From NCBI GenBank assembly GCA_033065855.1, contig JAVXUO010001343.1:124001-188000 (forward strand): DNA of 64,000 nucleotides, written 5' to 3'. Shown one piece after another: positions 36,414 through 49,200 of the stretch (position 1 is its first letter; the number at the start of each line of letters is the position of its first letter). The stretch is from Escallonia rubra. Taxonomy: Eukaryota > Streptophyta > Magnoliopsida > Escalloniales > Escalloniaceae. Under the pieces are notes generated by a model. The model searched no databases, was not told the DNA's origin, and worked only from the letters and a program-made list of their open reading frames with translations. The translations under genes and the position numbers were made by a program.

Positions 36414-37551
36414 AGGGCTATGTTTTCTTTTGCTTTAATTTTGTGCCTCATAAGTTTGGCATTTTGGACCTCCTTAATAATGCATAGACATGACTTTTGT
36501 TAAAAAGTCATGCATAGACATGATTTTTCATTAAAAAGGAAAAAAAAATTGGCTACTTTCTTAATGGTAGAAAAACAACTGTAACCTCTTCTATAGCGAC
36601 AATTAATGATCGTTAGATATTTTTAGTGACACTAAAAAATATTGTTGTTAATTATCACTAAAAGTGTTAATATAAATGTTACTAATTATATTTAACGACA
36701 ATCAGTTTAATTATCGTTATAAAAAAGGTTGAAACTATCTTGTCACGTCCAAAATAGCAGCAAAAATAATTCGTGCCTGGCCCATCATAGATGCATTTTA
36801 TGGGCCGTTCCATGTTTTCTATTCACTCCAACTACCCTTTTCATTGCAGTGTAAGTCTTACTTGGTGGGCTTGTTTGGGTTCAAAAGGCTTCATTCTACT
36901 TTAGTTAGTTCAACAGGTGAGGTCATATTAATATATAAGCTTTAGCCCGGGTCAAATATCCAAACTATGGACTATAAATTCGTTGGTCCATGGATCCCTC
37001 ATAATCCAACCTTATATCAATACTCCATACCTAATCTGTTCACCTACGAATTGATTTACTTTCAACTTGGTGAACAAATTTAGGCCCTGCACAGCATCCC
37101 AATTCCCAACCCATTTGTCATTTCATTTTCATTCCTGAAACAAGTGTTGTTCTAGTTCAAGTTTTTTAGAAGGGAGCGTCGATTTCTACACTAAGTCATG
37201 CTTGTCCACACTTACATTTGTCACTAAAAAGTACATCGAAAACAATTTGGTATACTCTTTAGTGACAAATGAGATGTAAACAAGCATATAAAATAGTAGA
37301 TATAGACGGTACCTTTTGAGAATCTCTCTCAAACCGTGGCCGTTCTTGAAAAGACATAGAAGGTGTTCATGATTTTCCATGAAATAAAGGAAAATCCATC
37401 GCACAAAATTCTATAAAACACCAGAAAATAATTCCATGTTCCACCACTAGCACCACCGCATCCCATTTCCGATGCCTGCCAACGAGGGTGGGTAAAGGAA
37501 ACTCGTTCACTCCTTGTTAATGAAAAAATTTCGATACGGATTATATCTATA
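36414..37551. other. Spacer with a dispersed repeat
   Basis: 36587-36725 is a copy of a repeat also found at 56853-56985 (see that entry). A tandem pair of about 30 bp (GCATAGACATGA units) lies at 36483-36540. The rest shows nothing recognisable. Confidence 0.4.
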
Positions 37552-39941
37552 TCTATACTAATAAAACTATGAATAGGTGTAAATCATTTTTTGGACAAAA
37601 CTATCCCTATAATTTTCTTTAATACCATGATTGACCTTGATTATAACTTTTCTTTAATTAATGTCATGGCCCGCAAAAAAACTCTCCATGCTAGATAAAT
37701 GGTTCCTCTCTCAAAGTTATTGTTAAATGCATGCATGGGTCTTCTCCCTAAATTTATTGAAAACCTTCAACTTTTAGCCAAACTTGATTTAATTTTGTCA
37801 TTCAATTCACAAGTTCAACATCTTCTATGTATCTCACAATACCAAAATAAAGGTCAATAACATCAAGCAATTCCCTTTTCCTTCACACTCCATCTTATTC
37901 TCTTTCAAAAATTAATTGAGACAAAATTCTAATGATTGAATCTTGATTTCCACCACATCAATACGACACATGATTAAAGAAGATTACCATCATACAATGG
38001 TTCTCTTAACATTTTCTTCACACATTCCATCTAAACTCTGCTACTACAATTTGCACAATCTCCGGGTATGTAAAATGGTTATATAAAGTAATACAATTAC
38101 ATGACTACAAAGAGAAATCAAAGTAGATTTGGCCAAAAAATATATACATATTTGCTACCTATCACTTTAAGAAATGGACTGGAAATCCTTAAAAAAAAAA
38201 TTCATTATGTCTTCTTATTGATATAGTAACATCCTTAAAAATATAGTAACATTCTTACAATTGAAATCACCTTAACTCACGAATTATAGCAATCATCAAG
38301 GTTTTCAACTTTATAAAAGAACTTTATCTAATCTTTTGTCTGTGAATGTATAACGCTCGTTTATTAATAAGACAAATACATCTTAATTTAAACTTGAAAT
38401 ACTCACACTAATAGGAACATTACCATCATCATTTGAACAATCTTACTCATAATTAATTCAACGTTGAAAGTTTTGAGTAGAACACCTATGGATGGTACAA
38501 AATTAGCAATATAATATCAGCATTAATCTTGATAGAAAAATGATAACTCAACCTGTTCAAAATAGCCAAAGCGATCCTTAAAGTAGGCCTTATATCTTAT
38601 TTTCTTGATGTCTAAAGCAATTAAAAGAGACGAAAAAGTACATCAAGTTTACCCTAGATTGCAAACATGGATTGATGCATTTCATCCATTATAAGGCAAT
38701 AAAGAGAGAATACACGTTGAATTTGCAAAGTGTTGTAACCTTATCGTCCAAGCTACTAACAAATGAACTATACCACTTGATACCTCTATCAGCCAAATTT
38801 TTTTTGAAAAAGACTTTCCTTCATAAGAGAGAAAATATTTACTATCTTTGGGATCTGATCCTACACGAATTTGTTGATCCTTGGATACGAAGATATCTCG
38901 AATTGGAATTTTGAGCATAAAGATTCGCACTGAAAATGCTATGCAAATTTTTACTTTTGGTTCTGGCGAACGAAAGAGTCCTCCTCTTTCCGGATAACAC
39001 ATACAAAGAGACACGCCAACAGTCAAATAATTAGTGAATCTCAAATTTTGCTCACATAATGGAGACATATATATATTTTTTTAAATTTATATACGCATAT
39101 ATGGTTTTAATGATGTCGTCTAAAAGCAAGAATTGTAATCTCCATTTAACGAATCTCATTTCAATCTATTTGTAACTTTATTCATTACTTGATACCTCTC
39201 AATTAACTTATTCCTAACATGAAAGTAGGTTACATTACTCAAAATTTTTTGCATTTTTATTTTTGATCTATTTTAATTAGGACGATTACCTGATTCACAA
39301 ATGAAAATATACCAACAAGATATCACACTCATGCAAATGGTAAGTGATGCATGCAGTCCACATATTTGAGTACACAAATTTCTTGAAGAGAATGCAGTGA
39401 AAGAAATTCGAGCTGGTTACGACCTAAAGAGAGCTTGATAAGATTAAAACAATTTTTAATTTCGTTGTGATGAAATAAGTGAATTCAATCATTTCTTTGT
39501 CTAGCACATAATAACACTTAATATAATAGGAATTTATAAATAACATAATTAGAATGCTTGGTGAGATGACATGATAAATAGAATTGATAGTTTACTATAC
39601 TTACTTTGCATGAATTATGTGAAGATTGCTTCATGACGTAGGTTTACACTTGCCATACGAATATGTTAGTGAGGTTGAGAGCTCTAAATATGAAGGAACC
39701 ACGTCCAAAAGTAAAATTTATTTCCTTCGAAACGCTTTTCTCTTTTATGTTACAGATTTTTACAGCCTTTAGAGCTTATACGATGAGGTAAAACTCTAGC
39801 AAAAGTAAGATTCTTAAGATAATATCATAGCTGTGTTTGTTACTTTTACAAACAATTATCATTTCATGTAAATGTAATCTAATTAATATCATTTTCTGCG
39901 AGGGTGTGCATTTTCGTGTAATCGCACGTACTTTCATCTAG
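37552..39941 (+). mobile_element. Helitron, non-autonomous, about 2.4 kb
   Basis: The start TCTATACTAATAAAAC is preceded by A. The end is CGCACGTACTTTCATCTAG followed by T, after a GTGC..GCAC-type hairpin region (about 39905-39927). A|T borders, a 5' TC and a 3' CTAG fit the Helitron family, which moves by rolling-circle replication. The interior is very AT-rich and has no visible Rep or helicase motif. A frame at 38682-39068 on the minus strand is of unknown meaning. A start 6 bases to the left (37546) is equally possible. Confidence 0.6.
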
Positions 39942-40071
39942 TAACATATTAAGCATCAACCATGGTTCACTTTTTAAGAATGTTCAAGAAAGAAGTGATT
40001 CCTTGCTTCATAATTCCAGTTGAAAACATATTGTCCCTAACGAAGCCATTTGAAGATGAGTAAAGAGTATG

Positions 40072-42397
40072 TTACAATGCATGTACGACGAAAGAATCGC
40101 TCCTCAGAGTCGATGCCAGTGAAAAAAATGGAGCCCCTGAAATGCTCTTTGTTCTCAAGATCTTCCTCACCAGTATTCTCCACTTAATATCGTCCTTCTT
40201 GTTCTGTTTCTTTATCCTCTGCTTAAAGGTCCTGGAATAGATGAATCCTTCTGGTTAGTGAAGAGTCCAAGAAGAATTCTGATAAAGAATGCAAGGAGAA
40301 TACGAAATCCAATGACGAAAAAGAACTTAAGATGAGAAAGAAAATGTGGCAACTTCTGGCTTGATGATGATTTGAACTCAACTAAACTCGTATCTCGCTA
40401 GCTATAATGCTTGATGAAAGACTATAAGGTGCGCACCTGCATAAAGGAACCCTACAGACGTCAGAATCTGCACAAAGACGAGAGTGTAATTCCAAGAGCT
40501 GCCACATTCTCTTGCAGTGAACGCAGCCACCAGGTACTCTCAACTTGCATCCTGCAAAGTGGCGAACAAGCGATTCGAGCCCCTTACAAGCCTCATAGCT
40601 GCATGGCGCCTCATCCTCTCTGAGAACCTTATCAAGAGGACCAATAGTCCGACAGCCATCCCTACATATATGCACAAGAGCTTCCATTGCCTCGTATAAT
40701 TGTAGGTAGATCTTTCTCTCGTTCAACTTTTTCGTTCTGTCCTTCTGCCGCTGAAGTAAAAAACATCACATTGCACGTATTAAAGAAACAAGGCGAAGGA
40801 ACTTTAGCATGTATTTCTTTGGATGTTATTAAGAAAATAAATACTTACGTTATCCATTTCGATCATGGACTCCAAAATTTTCTTCTCCAACACTGGGTGG
40901 CTCTCCTTCATTACTTTCCATCCTTCAGTTGCAGAAACAGCCTTAAAGCTCTTCAGAATCAAACGGTGACAGATGAGGCTAAGCCTAGGGGCATCACACA
41001 GTAATGCAAGCTGAAAGATGTCGACTACATTCTCTAAGTTGAGCAGTCCATGCTCAAGTCGCCATTCACACAAACGCTTCAACTTAGGGACCACAAACGC
41101 ATGTGATAGCACCAACAAATGCAAGATATGTTCTTCCAATTCATCAGGTTCATAGCTACAAAAAAGCATGAATACCGGTTAGCTAAAGAGTAGAATCAAG
41201 CTAATGCTTAGCAATAAGAAGAATAGCAATAGCATATGTAATATCTTCTTCTAAAGGTTTTACCGTCCACCACAGCCATGCCAATGGTTGGAGATGAAGA
41301 ACTTTCAAAAATCAAATAATATATAAGATCAGGAAGAATCTATAAAGCAGAATGATTAATCTGGATGCAACAACCAAATGCTTGTTCTGATTTATAAAAT
41401 CAACTTGAGGCGCATTGCAGGATGACTGAGGTGCATTGCAGAATATAGATCAACATGGAACTTCAAAACAAAAGAAGTGCTAAAGGGAAAGAGGGGTGGG
41501 ATGAGATGTTTACCAGGAAGAGTACAAAAATCGAATGAATACTCGAACTGCCTCATGTGTGACACCAGGTAATGAGATTGATCGTTGACGACCGGCAACT
41601 CTTGACTGCTTTAGCATGGATCCAAATACAGGAGAAGCTATGCCCTGTTGGCAAACATCCAGTGCAGGAAACAAATCAGCATATACTAGTCACCATCTCA
41701 ACCGGCCAAAAAATCAAATAAAAGTACAATAATCTACAGAAGAAACAAATTGCACTTGATTGTGCACAAAGCACACATGATCACGATAGAAAGAATTGGG
41801 TTGACTTATTAGGCTCAGTAACCATGGATGATCAAAATGCATAGCAAGTATCGAAAAGGCTGATTTTTAACTTTCATTAGTAAATAGGCTGATTTTTATC
41901 CCTCTCGATCCTTGCATCCACTATACATGAATAAAAGGAAACAGAAAAAGAAAAAAGTAAGTAGATCAGATGCAGATTACCCATTTTCTAACTAGTTTCT
42001 GTATCACTTAGCTCAAATCTAAACTTGTCAAGTGAGAGCAGCATAGATCATGTGACCAACTCCCATCACTCCACAACAAATCGGAAGTACATCATGCGAA
42101 CAACTCTCAACACGCTATAAGCAAAAAAACTCTTACAAGGATACTTGCGTGTGCATAGATAACGCCCCCACTATCTGTACTTATCGAGACATCCGCTCTA
42201 TAACCTTCATCAAAGAGGCGATCCCACATATCAGGCATGGCTGTGGAGACTCTGAGGTATCCTCTTGCTGACAAGCTATTCGCCACAAAGCCCTTTCGAT
42301 AACTGGTTATCACTTGCCCAGGTAGTGGAGGTGGGATTGGCAAAGCTTTCTCAGCCAAAAAGGAAGATTCCTTAGAGCTGCTATCCATCTTTTCCAT
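40072..42397 (-). CDS. BTB/POZ and TAZ domain protein (BT family, BT4-like), 390 aa, 5 exons
   Basis: Exons 42137..42397, 41514..41644, 40849..41155, 40437..40750 and 40072..40231 join in frame. BT proteins are plant scaffold and regulatory proteins of the nucleus and cytosol: the BTB domain can bind CUL3, the TAZ domain binds bromodomain (BET) transcription factors, and the C-terminus binds calmodulin. Seen here: N-terminal BTB (about 65-165: [16 protein letters not shown], then [16 protein letters not shown] across the exon 1-2 join), a helical middle, a TAZ zinc finger (about 255-340, with the C/H set [46 protein letters not shown]) and a basic amphipathic tail ([12 protein letters not shown]) as for calmodulin binding. 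Its length is close to the 360-375 usual for BT1-BT5. I cannot assign the exact paralogue. The last exon was found by eye beyond a short frame that ends in the intron. Confidence 0.93.
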
Positions 42398-42414
42398 AAA
42401 TGTCAGAGGTTTCC

Positions 42415-43350
42415 CTGACCAGAATTGTAAAAGCGATCAAGTCAGTTTTCAGCAATTGAGATGTGTATACAGCCTATGGCAATCCGCCAATTTGTGTCCA
42501 AAGAGTACTTGGAAACATGTTTTAGCGATGTTGAGAATCTTTCCACCAAGACGTCATGTCGTCTAGTTTAACTGACTTGTATGGTAACAATAAGAGTGTT
42601 ATATCCGTCTATAATTTTACATACTGGTTTTTTGATAGGATCAAGGTCAGAAGATTCCTTCTCAATACTAGGCAAAAAGTTAATGCCATAGCAACTATTT
42701 GCAAAAGAGATTTATCAGATCCAACAGTAGATTACAACAACCTAATAGGAAGCAAATCTTGGTGACCACTTATGGTAGAAATTGATGAAAAACTGCTCGA
42801 GATTATTGAAATTCGTAAAACATAAAGTAAGGACCATTCTCTCACACCTTTTTTGGCTATTTCCGTACCCTCTCTAGAGCAAAAGGGACATTCCCAACAA
42901 CATTTGGAATTGTGGCATGTGGTAATAGCCCCCCAAATAGTTCATAAATAGCCCCACTGAACAGAAATCAACCGTAATGACCACTGCGTATCTCTTTAAA
43001 ATGGGGAACTCTGGTCAAGCTGTAGAATGAATACGGTCCTAAACCTTTTCAATGTTGGTCTCGAGGAAAGTTGCATTTAAACCGCAATTTATGATCTAAA
43101 TAGAAGTCATGCTACTTGGTCAACAAATTGAAGGCAGAATTTAAGCATTAAGGGTTTCCAGGAAGCACTTTAATTGCTTAGAAAGCAATAATAATTCTCC
43201 TTTTAGCATTAACAATCAAGAAATGTACCAAATCACATGAACTGGAATACCCACTAAGAAATCAAAAGCGAAATGCTCAATAGATGCACAAAACAACAAG
43301 ATTGACAGTCATGCCCTTCAAATCAAATCACAAAAAGGAAAATGACTTAC
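42415..43350 (-). other. Probable 5'UTR intron of the BT gene
   Basis: On the minus strand a strong donor (GGG|GTAAGTC, intron starting at 43350) and an acceptor (TTCTGGTCAG, ending at 42415) bracket 936 bases just upstream of the ATG at 42397. A leader exon would then lie at about 43351-43490, below a TATATATATA tract at 43513-43522. The spacer between is otherwise featureless. Confidence 0.45.
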
Positions 43351-43512
43351 CCTTTTTCACAGCAAAAATGGTGATGGAATTACAAAGCCCGTGTGAGAAT
43401 CTCTTGCTTCCTAATCTCCTATCCCTCTCAAAGCCTCAACAGATTTTGCCTACGTATATATACACCCGAATTGTTGCCTATTTACGCATTACATGTATGC
43501 ACAATCTATGGT

Positions 43513-43522
43513 GTATATATAT
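43513..43522 (-). promoter_or_regulatory. TATA tract upstream of the BT gene
   Basis: A TATATATATA tract is suitably placed for the proposed leader exon that ends at 43351. It could be chance in an AT-rich region. Confidence 0.3.
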
Positions 43523-44144
43523 ACAACACAAAACCCCAACTCGTCCACCCTTTTTCCAGCAACAATGGGAAGATTTGGCTTCGAGGATATAAGGGTGGAA
43601 AGAGAGAGAGGAAAAGGGAAACTGGCAACAGCGCTCGTACATGCAAGTGATATTGATATTGATGGGTGAAAATAACTCTTTAGAAGTAGCAATCAGATGG
43701 AGATTTTGATGCTCTGTCACTGAGTCAGATCCGACGTTGATGTTATCGGTGGAGCCTTTTCGTGTTTGGCAACTGGAGATTAAAAATCCTTCATATATTT
43801 CATGCGGGTTCCTGTTCAGTTCGTTAGTTTGCGGTGCATATCATTTTGCCACCACGCGCTTCCCGGCGTTTTCTGCTTCAAGCTCACCTACCCCCTCCTC
43901 TTTTAACGTTATCGTTTATGCGCAGAAAACATGCGGTGCAATAGTTGTAAACACGTAAGGCCGCAACTTGGACGTGCAGGAGAGATTCAAGGATCAGATC
44001 ATATCCAGTTCACTTTTAACAAGTCCTCTCGTATGCATTTATATGCCGAATAATATCCGTTTGCATCCAACTCGTAAATATATCCGTGGACACGGATTGG
44101 ATGATTACAAAATAATTTTTGGTTATTTAGTTTTTAAGTATATC
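43523..44144. other. Spacer, BT promoter region
   Basis: No gene recognised. Short frames on both strands have no family signature. Confidence 0.4.
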
Positions 44145-45060
44145 TAGACCTGACAAATGGGTAAATCGGACGGGTAAGAGTAAAATCAAACCGGGTATGG
44201 GTAAAATCGGGTCGAGTAAATTTTACACGGCTTTTCTCGGGTACAGTTTTCTAGTGCCCGTACCCTAACCAGGCGGATCGGGTATTACCCGCGGGTAAAT
44301 TGTTAATTTTATTTACGAAGACTATTTTTTCGTTCTTTTTTATTACTACAACAATCACTGAGTAATTTAATTTCTACAATTACCGCCCAGCGATCATCTC
44401 AGTTCTCAAATCCACAACACAACCATTTCAACCTAACACAATAACCACAATACTACCAAAACACTTAAATACAGTCAAAAAATTGACATAAACGAAAGAA
44501 TACAAGTAGATCTGAAAAATTATTTGGTAAACAAAAAATAAAATGAGTGTTAACAAAGTTATAACTTTGGTTTGGACTGTGCTGTAACTTCCGTCTTCAC
44601 TCTAGCCTGATCGGAGACAGTGGCGCGGAGCTGTGGCTGTGGTGGATTCGTGGCGGATCTGGTTGGAGATACCTGGGGCGAAGCGTCGAAGATCTGTGGT
44701 GGATCTAGGGGCAGGGAGTGAGGGACGAATTGGTGTCGAGTTGATGTGAGAAAGAGCGACGTCAGCATCGCATCGTGACTCGAGAGAGAGCGATGTGGAG
44801 AGAGAGAGAGAAGCGGCACAGAGGAATAGGGAGAAAAGAATGAGCGAACATGAAACTAAAACCCTAGTAGAGTAGCACTTATATAGTAAAAATCTGGGTA
44901 GCCCGGGTAATCCGTACCCGACTCGAATTTACCCAAAATTTACGGGCCGGTTCGGGTACGAGTCTGTTTTCGGCGGGTCTTCAAAACATGTACATGTACC
45001 CTGGTTTTTTAGCCAAGTACGGATCTACCCGCGGATCCGGGTACATTTTTGTCAGGTCTA
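44145..45060. mobile_element. hAT element, 916 bp, with perfect 8-bp target duplication
   Basis: The left end TAGACCTGACAAATGGGTA and the right end, on the minus strand, TAGACCTGACAAAAATGTAC are inverted repeats. The flanks are the identical 8-bp sequence AGTATATC (44137-44144 and 45061-45068), diagnostic of hAT transposition. Subterminal regions contain many GGGTA / TACCC words in both orientations. The middle has a CT/GA-rich stretch (44780-44812) and no credible transposase, so it is non-autonomous. Confidence 0.93.
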
Positions 45061-45672
45061 AGTATATCAATAGCATCCAAGTCTCTTAATTAGTCGTGAA
45101 ATTTTGTTCACCTAATTTTTAAGCATATCAATTATCATTCAGGTCTACTAGTTACTTATGATAATGAAGAAAAAGCATAATGAAGTCTCAAAATAAACTT
45201 CAATATAAGTATGTGATCAAAGTTTTAAGATAAAACAAAAGAAAAAGACAAGTTTTGAGAAGTCTAACCGACTAACCCTACGAAAAAAAAACAAAGCAGT
45301 ACAAAATATAATTTTCAAAGGTCTCAAAAGCCATCGAGCTAGAAAATTTAAAAGACTAAAAAAAACAGAACACATATCTTGTAGATACAAAATTAGTATA
45401 CAGTTTATATTATATTATATTACGGGTTGGATGGGCTGGGTCTTTCATGGGCTTGGTGGCCCTTTAAAAACCTTTATCAATTTCTAGTCCATATTTTTTA
45501 TGGGTTTAAAATTTTATACACACATCCACCACGGCTTTCGTAAAAAGTATGTTCGTGCCCACATTTCTACAAGTTAGCACGGGATACCCACGTGTTATAC
45601 AACCCAAGTTACACCCACGTAAATACATCATCAGGGTAACACGTCATCATCATCAACTAATGTAATTATATA
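45061..45672. other. Spacer, no gene recognised
   Basis: AT-rich. Nothing identified between the hAT target duplication and the next Helitron. Confidence 0.45.
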
Positions 45673-46235
45673 TCTATAAAAGTCAAAACTGAGAGAATGT
45701 AACATTCTCTTTCCTACTTGGCATGCCTCTCTTTATGTCATTTGACATTCAATCAATCATATAAAATTTACTTTTTCGTCTCTTCAACGTCATCATGTCC
45801 CACTTAAAAATAAATATTTCTCTTCATAAATTTTAAATATATATATCATTCTAATCAATATCTTATTCAAATTTTGAAACTTTTCAATATTTTACACAAC
45901 TCTAACATGTTTTTACAATCTAACAAAATTAATCTCCTTCCTTTGACATTATATTAAGTCATATAAAATATTTTTTATATATATGTCTATATATACGTAT
46001 AATTATCTTTCAAATTATATTTTTTTATGTCGCATAACTTTTTATACTGTTTTAGGTGAGTTTTATTAGTAAAAACCTCAATACATGGGTTCTTAACATT
46101 GTCACTAAAAATGGTAAGAAAAAAACTCATAAAAAAGTGAAAATAGCATTATTTGTTATTAATATTCAACGTATAAGTATAAGCTTTTAATTAGTCGTTG
46201 TTGGTCTCGTGTGCAACGCACGGGATTAATACTAG
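45673..46235 (+). mobile_element. Short Helitron, 563 bp
   Basis: It begins TCTATAAAAGTCAAAACTGA after an A and ends ACGCACGGGATTAATACTAG before a T, with the hairpin CGTG..CACG (46208-46222) about 10 nt from the end. This is the standard Helitron 3' terminus of plants (GC hairpin, then CTAG|T). Too short for any enzyme gene. Confidence 0.65.
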
Positions 46236-49200
46236 TTTAACATGAAAAGGCTATGTCGCCATCCTTCTAACTATTTATGTTAAAATCCTGACCACGTTAA
46301 CAATAATTGTCAGTTCCTCTCCCTTCCGGTGACTGACAAACTGGGGTGAGTACGTTTCAGTCCGTTCGTTTTGGAGTCAAATATAAAATTGAAATGATCA
46401 CCATCGGTTTAAAAAGAAAAAGAAACATGGTTTGGACGGATTGAATTGGTTTGGAATAGTATTCATTTTTAGACTTCTTTGGATCCATCCATTGACTATT
46501 GAATCTTTGTGATAAACATTAAAATAAAGCTCTCCGATCCCTCATTTGAATTCTGGTGATGTCGATACCGAAATCCATGGTGGAGGACTTCTCTGTTATA
46601 TATCTCCTTGGTTCATTTCTGGCAATGTCTACTTTACGGTCGACGAGCTCCCTTTCGATCTCTCTTCGGTTTATTTCTGGTGATGGAATGTGATGAAGAA
46701 GTCTAGCTAATTGACATCTTTTGTGTTACTTAATTGGATAGTGATAGCATATCATCATACAGACATAGTTACAATATTAAACTGGATATTTCTCATTTCA
46801 GAGACCATCATAACAAAGTTTTCTTGCTGTTTTCTCCTGTCTTTATATTCATACCTTGAGCATTTTTCATGTAAGTCTGGGTTGAAAATAATGAGGATCT
46901 AGATCGTGAACCACTAAAGCACGTCAATTCATTAAGGTTTAATCTCTGACAATCACCCATTTTAGGGAATTAGGTTTCTGATTCTATTGTCTAGCTTTGA
47001 AGAGACTTGCATGACTTTTCTCTTACAAAAGAATTGGCTTATGGTAGGTTGCTAGGGTTCAAACAGCAAAGAACTTAACCCTTACCATCCACCTCCGTAG
47101 AGTATATTCCATTCTTTTTTCCAGCATTTGTATCAATCTTATGTACCAGCAAGGCCTGAAGCAAAGATAGAGCCCCGCCTTTGATCAGCTCAACAGGGCA
47201 CAACCCAAGTCCACCCATGTCAATGTAGGCCCATCCTTCGTGCTTCTTGGGCTCAAGTAACACTTAGCTGCAGAAAGGAAAAAGCTAACAACTGATTATT
47301 CACAAAATATGAGCCACTCTATGTTTTACTTACAAATATTCTATGATCCCGACCATCGTCGTGATTGTGCATTAGTCACACAGATGTTTTCAAACTCTTG
47401 ACGGACAATTTGAGCACATTGTCTTTGCTGTTATTTTGCTCTAAGTTCAGTTTGTCAAACGCTCGTTTCGTTCTTGATTAATATGTACTTATTCGAGTTC
47501 AATTCAACTTTGTGACGTTTATTGCCAAACGTGCTAAAAATATCAAGCTATGTTATGCATTTAATCCTTGAAATTAAGTAAGAACCAAAATTATGAAATG
47601 GAAAAAAAGTATATCATGGAAGCATGTGTACCGTTGAATATAGTTTTTCCCTCTGCGATGCTAGCATTGCATGTGCCTCTGTTGGTAATCACCAATGCAT
47701 GGTTTTTCTGGGTGAAAGTTAGCAAGAAGTGAATAGTCAAATAAGCTGAGCAGCCCATCTTGGTTTGCAGTATTCTCAGTCAAAGGTTCCAACCCCAGCA
47801 CTCTGCCCCAAGCTCCAACCCTCTGGTACCAGGAATTTGGGACTCCACAAGGCAAGCTGTAAACACAATGCATTGATGCTGCTGAACGCTGGACACATTA
47901 TTTTCGGCTGGGAAATATTTTGGCATCTTTCTTTACCATGAAAATGGATTTTTGACAAAAAAATTTAATTTCGTACTAAGTGGTGGGTAGACTGAAAAGG
48001 CCCAAGTGGCCAAATAGAGTGCGACATCAGCTTTTCAGAACCTTACTTACGAGAAAAATGATTTTTACGTTAAGTCGATACTTAGGGTAAATCATCTGTA
48101 GATTCTCGCGTACAAACCTTATTTACGAGAAAATTGTTATTATGAAGAAAAAAAAAATGCATCCCCTTTGCTCTTAATAGGACACTTTTAATCGATAAAT
48201 ACGAATAGTTGCATAAAACGTAAATATTAGTCAAAATTTATTCACATATTTTACAGCTTGCTGAGTAATTCTGTTTAACTTGCATTGTCCGTGCGTGTCA
48301 AAGGAAAATGACATCTACATAATTTTCAAAACTAGCCACACATGTACACCTATGTTTCACTTTAAGTAGATTGTTGTCTTCTTCAAAACCTCAAACTATA
48401 CATCTAAGACTAGTAGTTCTTCTTCAGTATGTCGTACATATTTACAACAAGGAAAAATAACGTACATTTAACTGAAAAAACGTAGGTATTCATGTACAAT
48501 GTGCTTTCTATAGTTCCTAAAAATCTCAGTAGTTTGGTGACATGCTGATATCTTGTACCATTGGTTGTTGGTGTCCAGGGCAGAAATGGAGCTCCACCCA
48601 AAAAACCAAAAGTATGCCTTTTAAGCCCTAAACGAGCAGGCTTCAACAACAAATAATTATATGGGGAAGTCCAATACCAATAAAAATATAGGTGTGGTAT
48701 TTGTATATTATTATAGTCCACAGAGGCAAAGCTTGATAAGACAAGGAGCGTGTACAAGGTTATGATCTTGAGTCACAGACTTGTTGGTGACCGGGGGTCC
48801 AACTCCAGCCCATTCAACACGTGAACACGCTCCTCCTTTTACCTGTAATCATACTCACAGCTCACGTGTGCCTACATTTACACCCCCCTTTATTAACTAT
48901 AATATAGTAGAGTTACATCCCGGTATTGAACTTAGTACTGTGGTTAAATGAGAAATGTGTATCAAAAATTATAATTCTGCTATTTAGGCGCTCAATTATG
49001 AATCGGAATCTCAATTCCGATTCATCTTCGGTCGATTTTCGGTTCTTAATTCCTTAGCTAAAATTTCATTTACAAGACGGATGGAGGACCTAACCAACAT
49101 ATGGGCGCACCACAGGGCTTGGTAGAAGACGAGTTAGACCACTGCGGGATTGACCCGAACCTCGTTAGACATGGTCGGTCTTGGTCAGAACCTCGTCAGA

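Noticed and set aside
37552-46235. A single 8.7 kb Helitron carrying the BT gene from the 5' end at 37552 to the 3' end at 46235
   Set aside because: A 3' terminus already exists at 39941 and a second 5' start at 45673, so two short Helitrons explain the ends without capturing the gene.
46331-46490. GGGGTGAGTACG and a CGGTTT-rich segment as a further hAT MITE
   Set aside because: No matching inverted right end or 8-bp duplication could be found.
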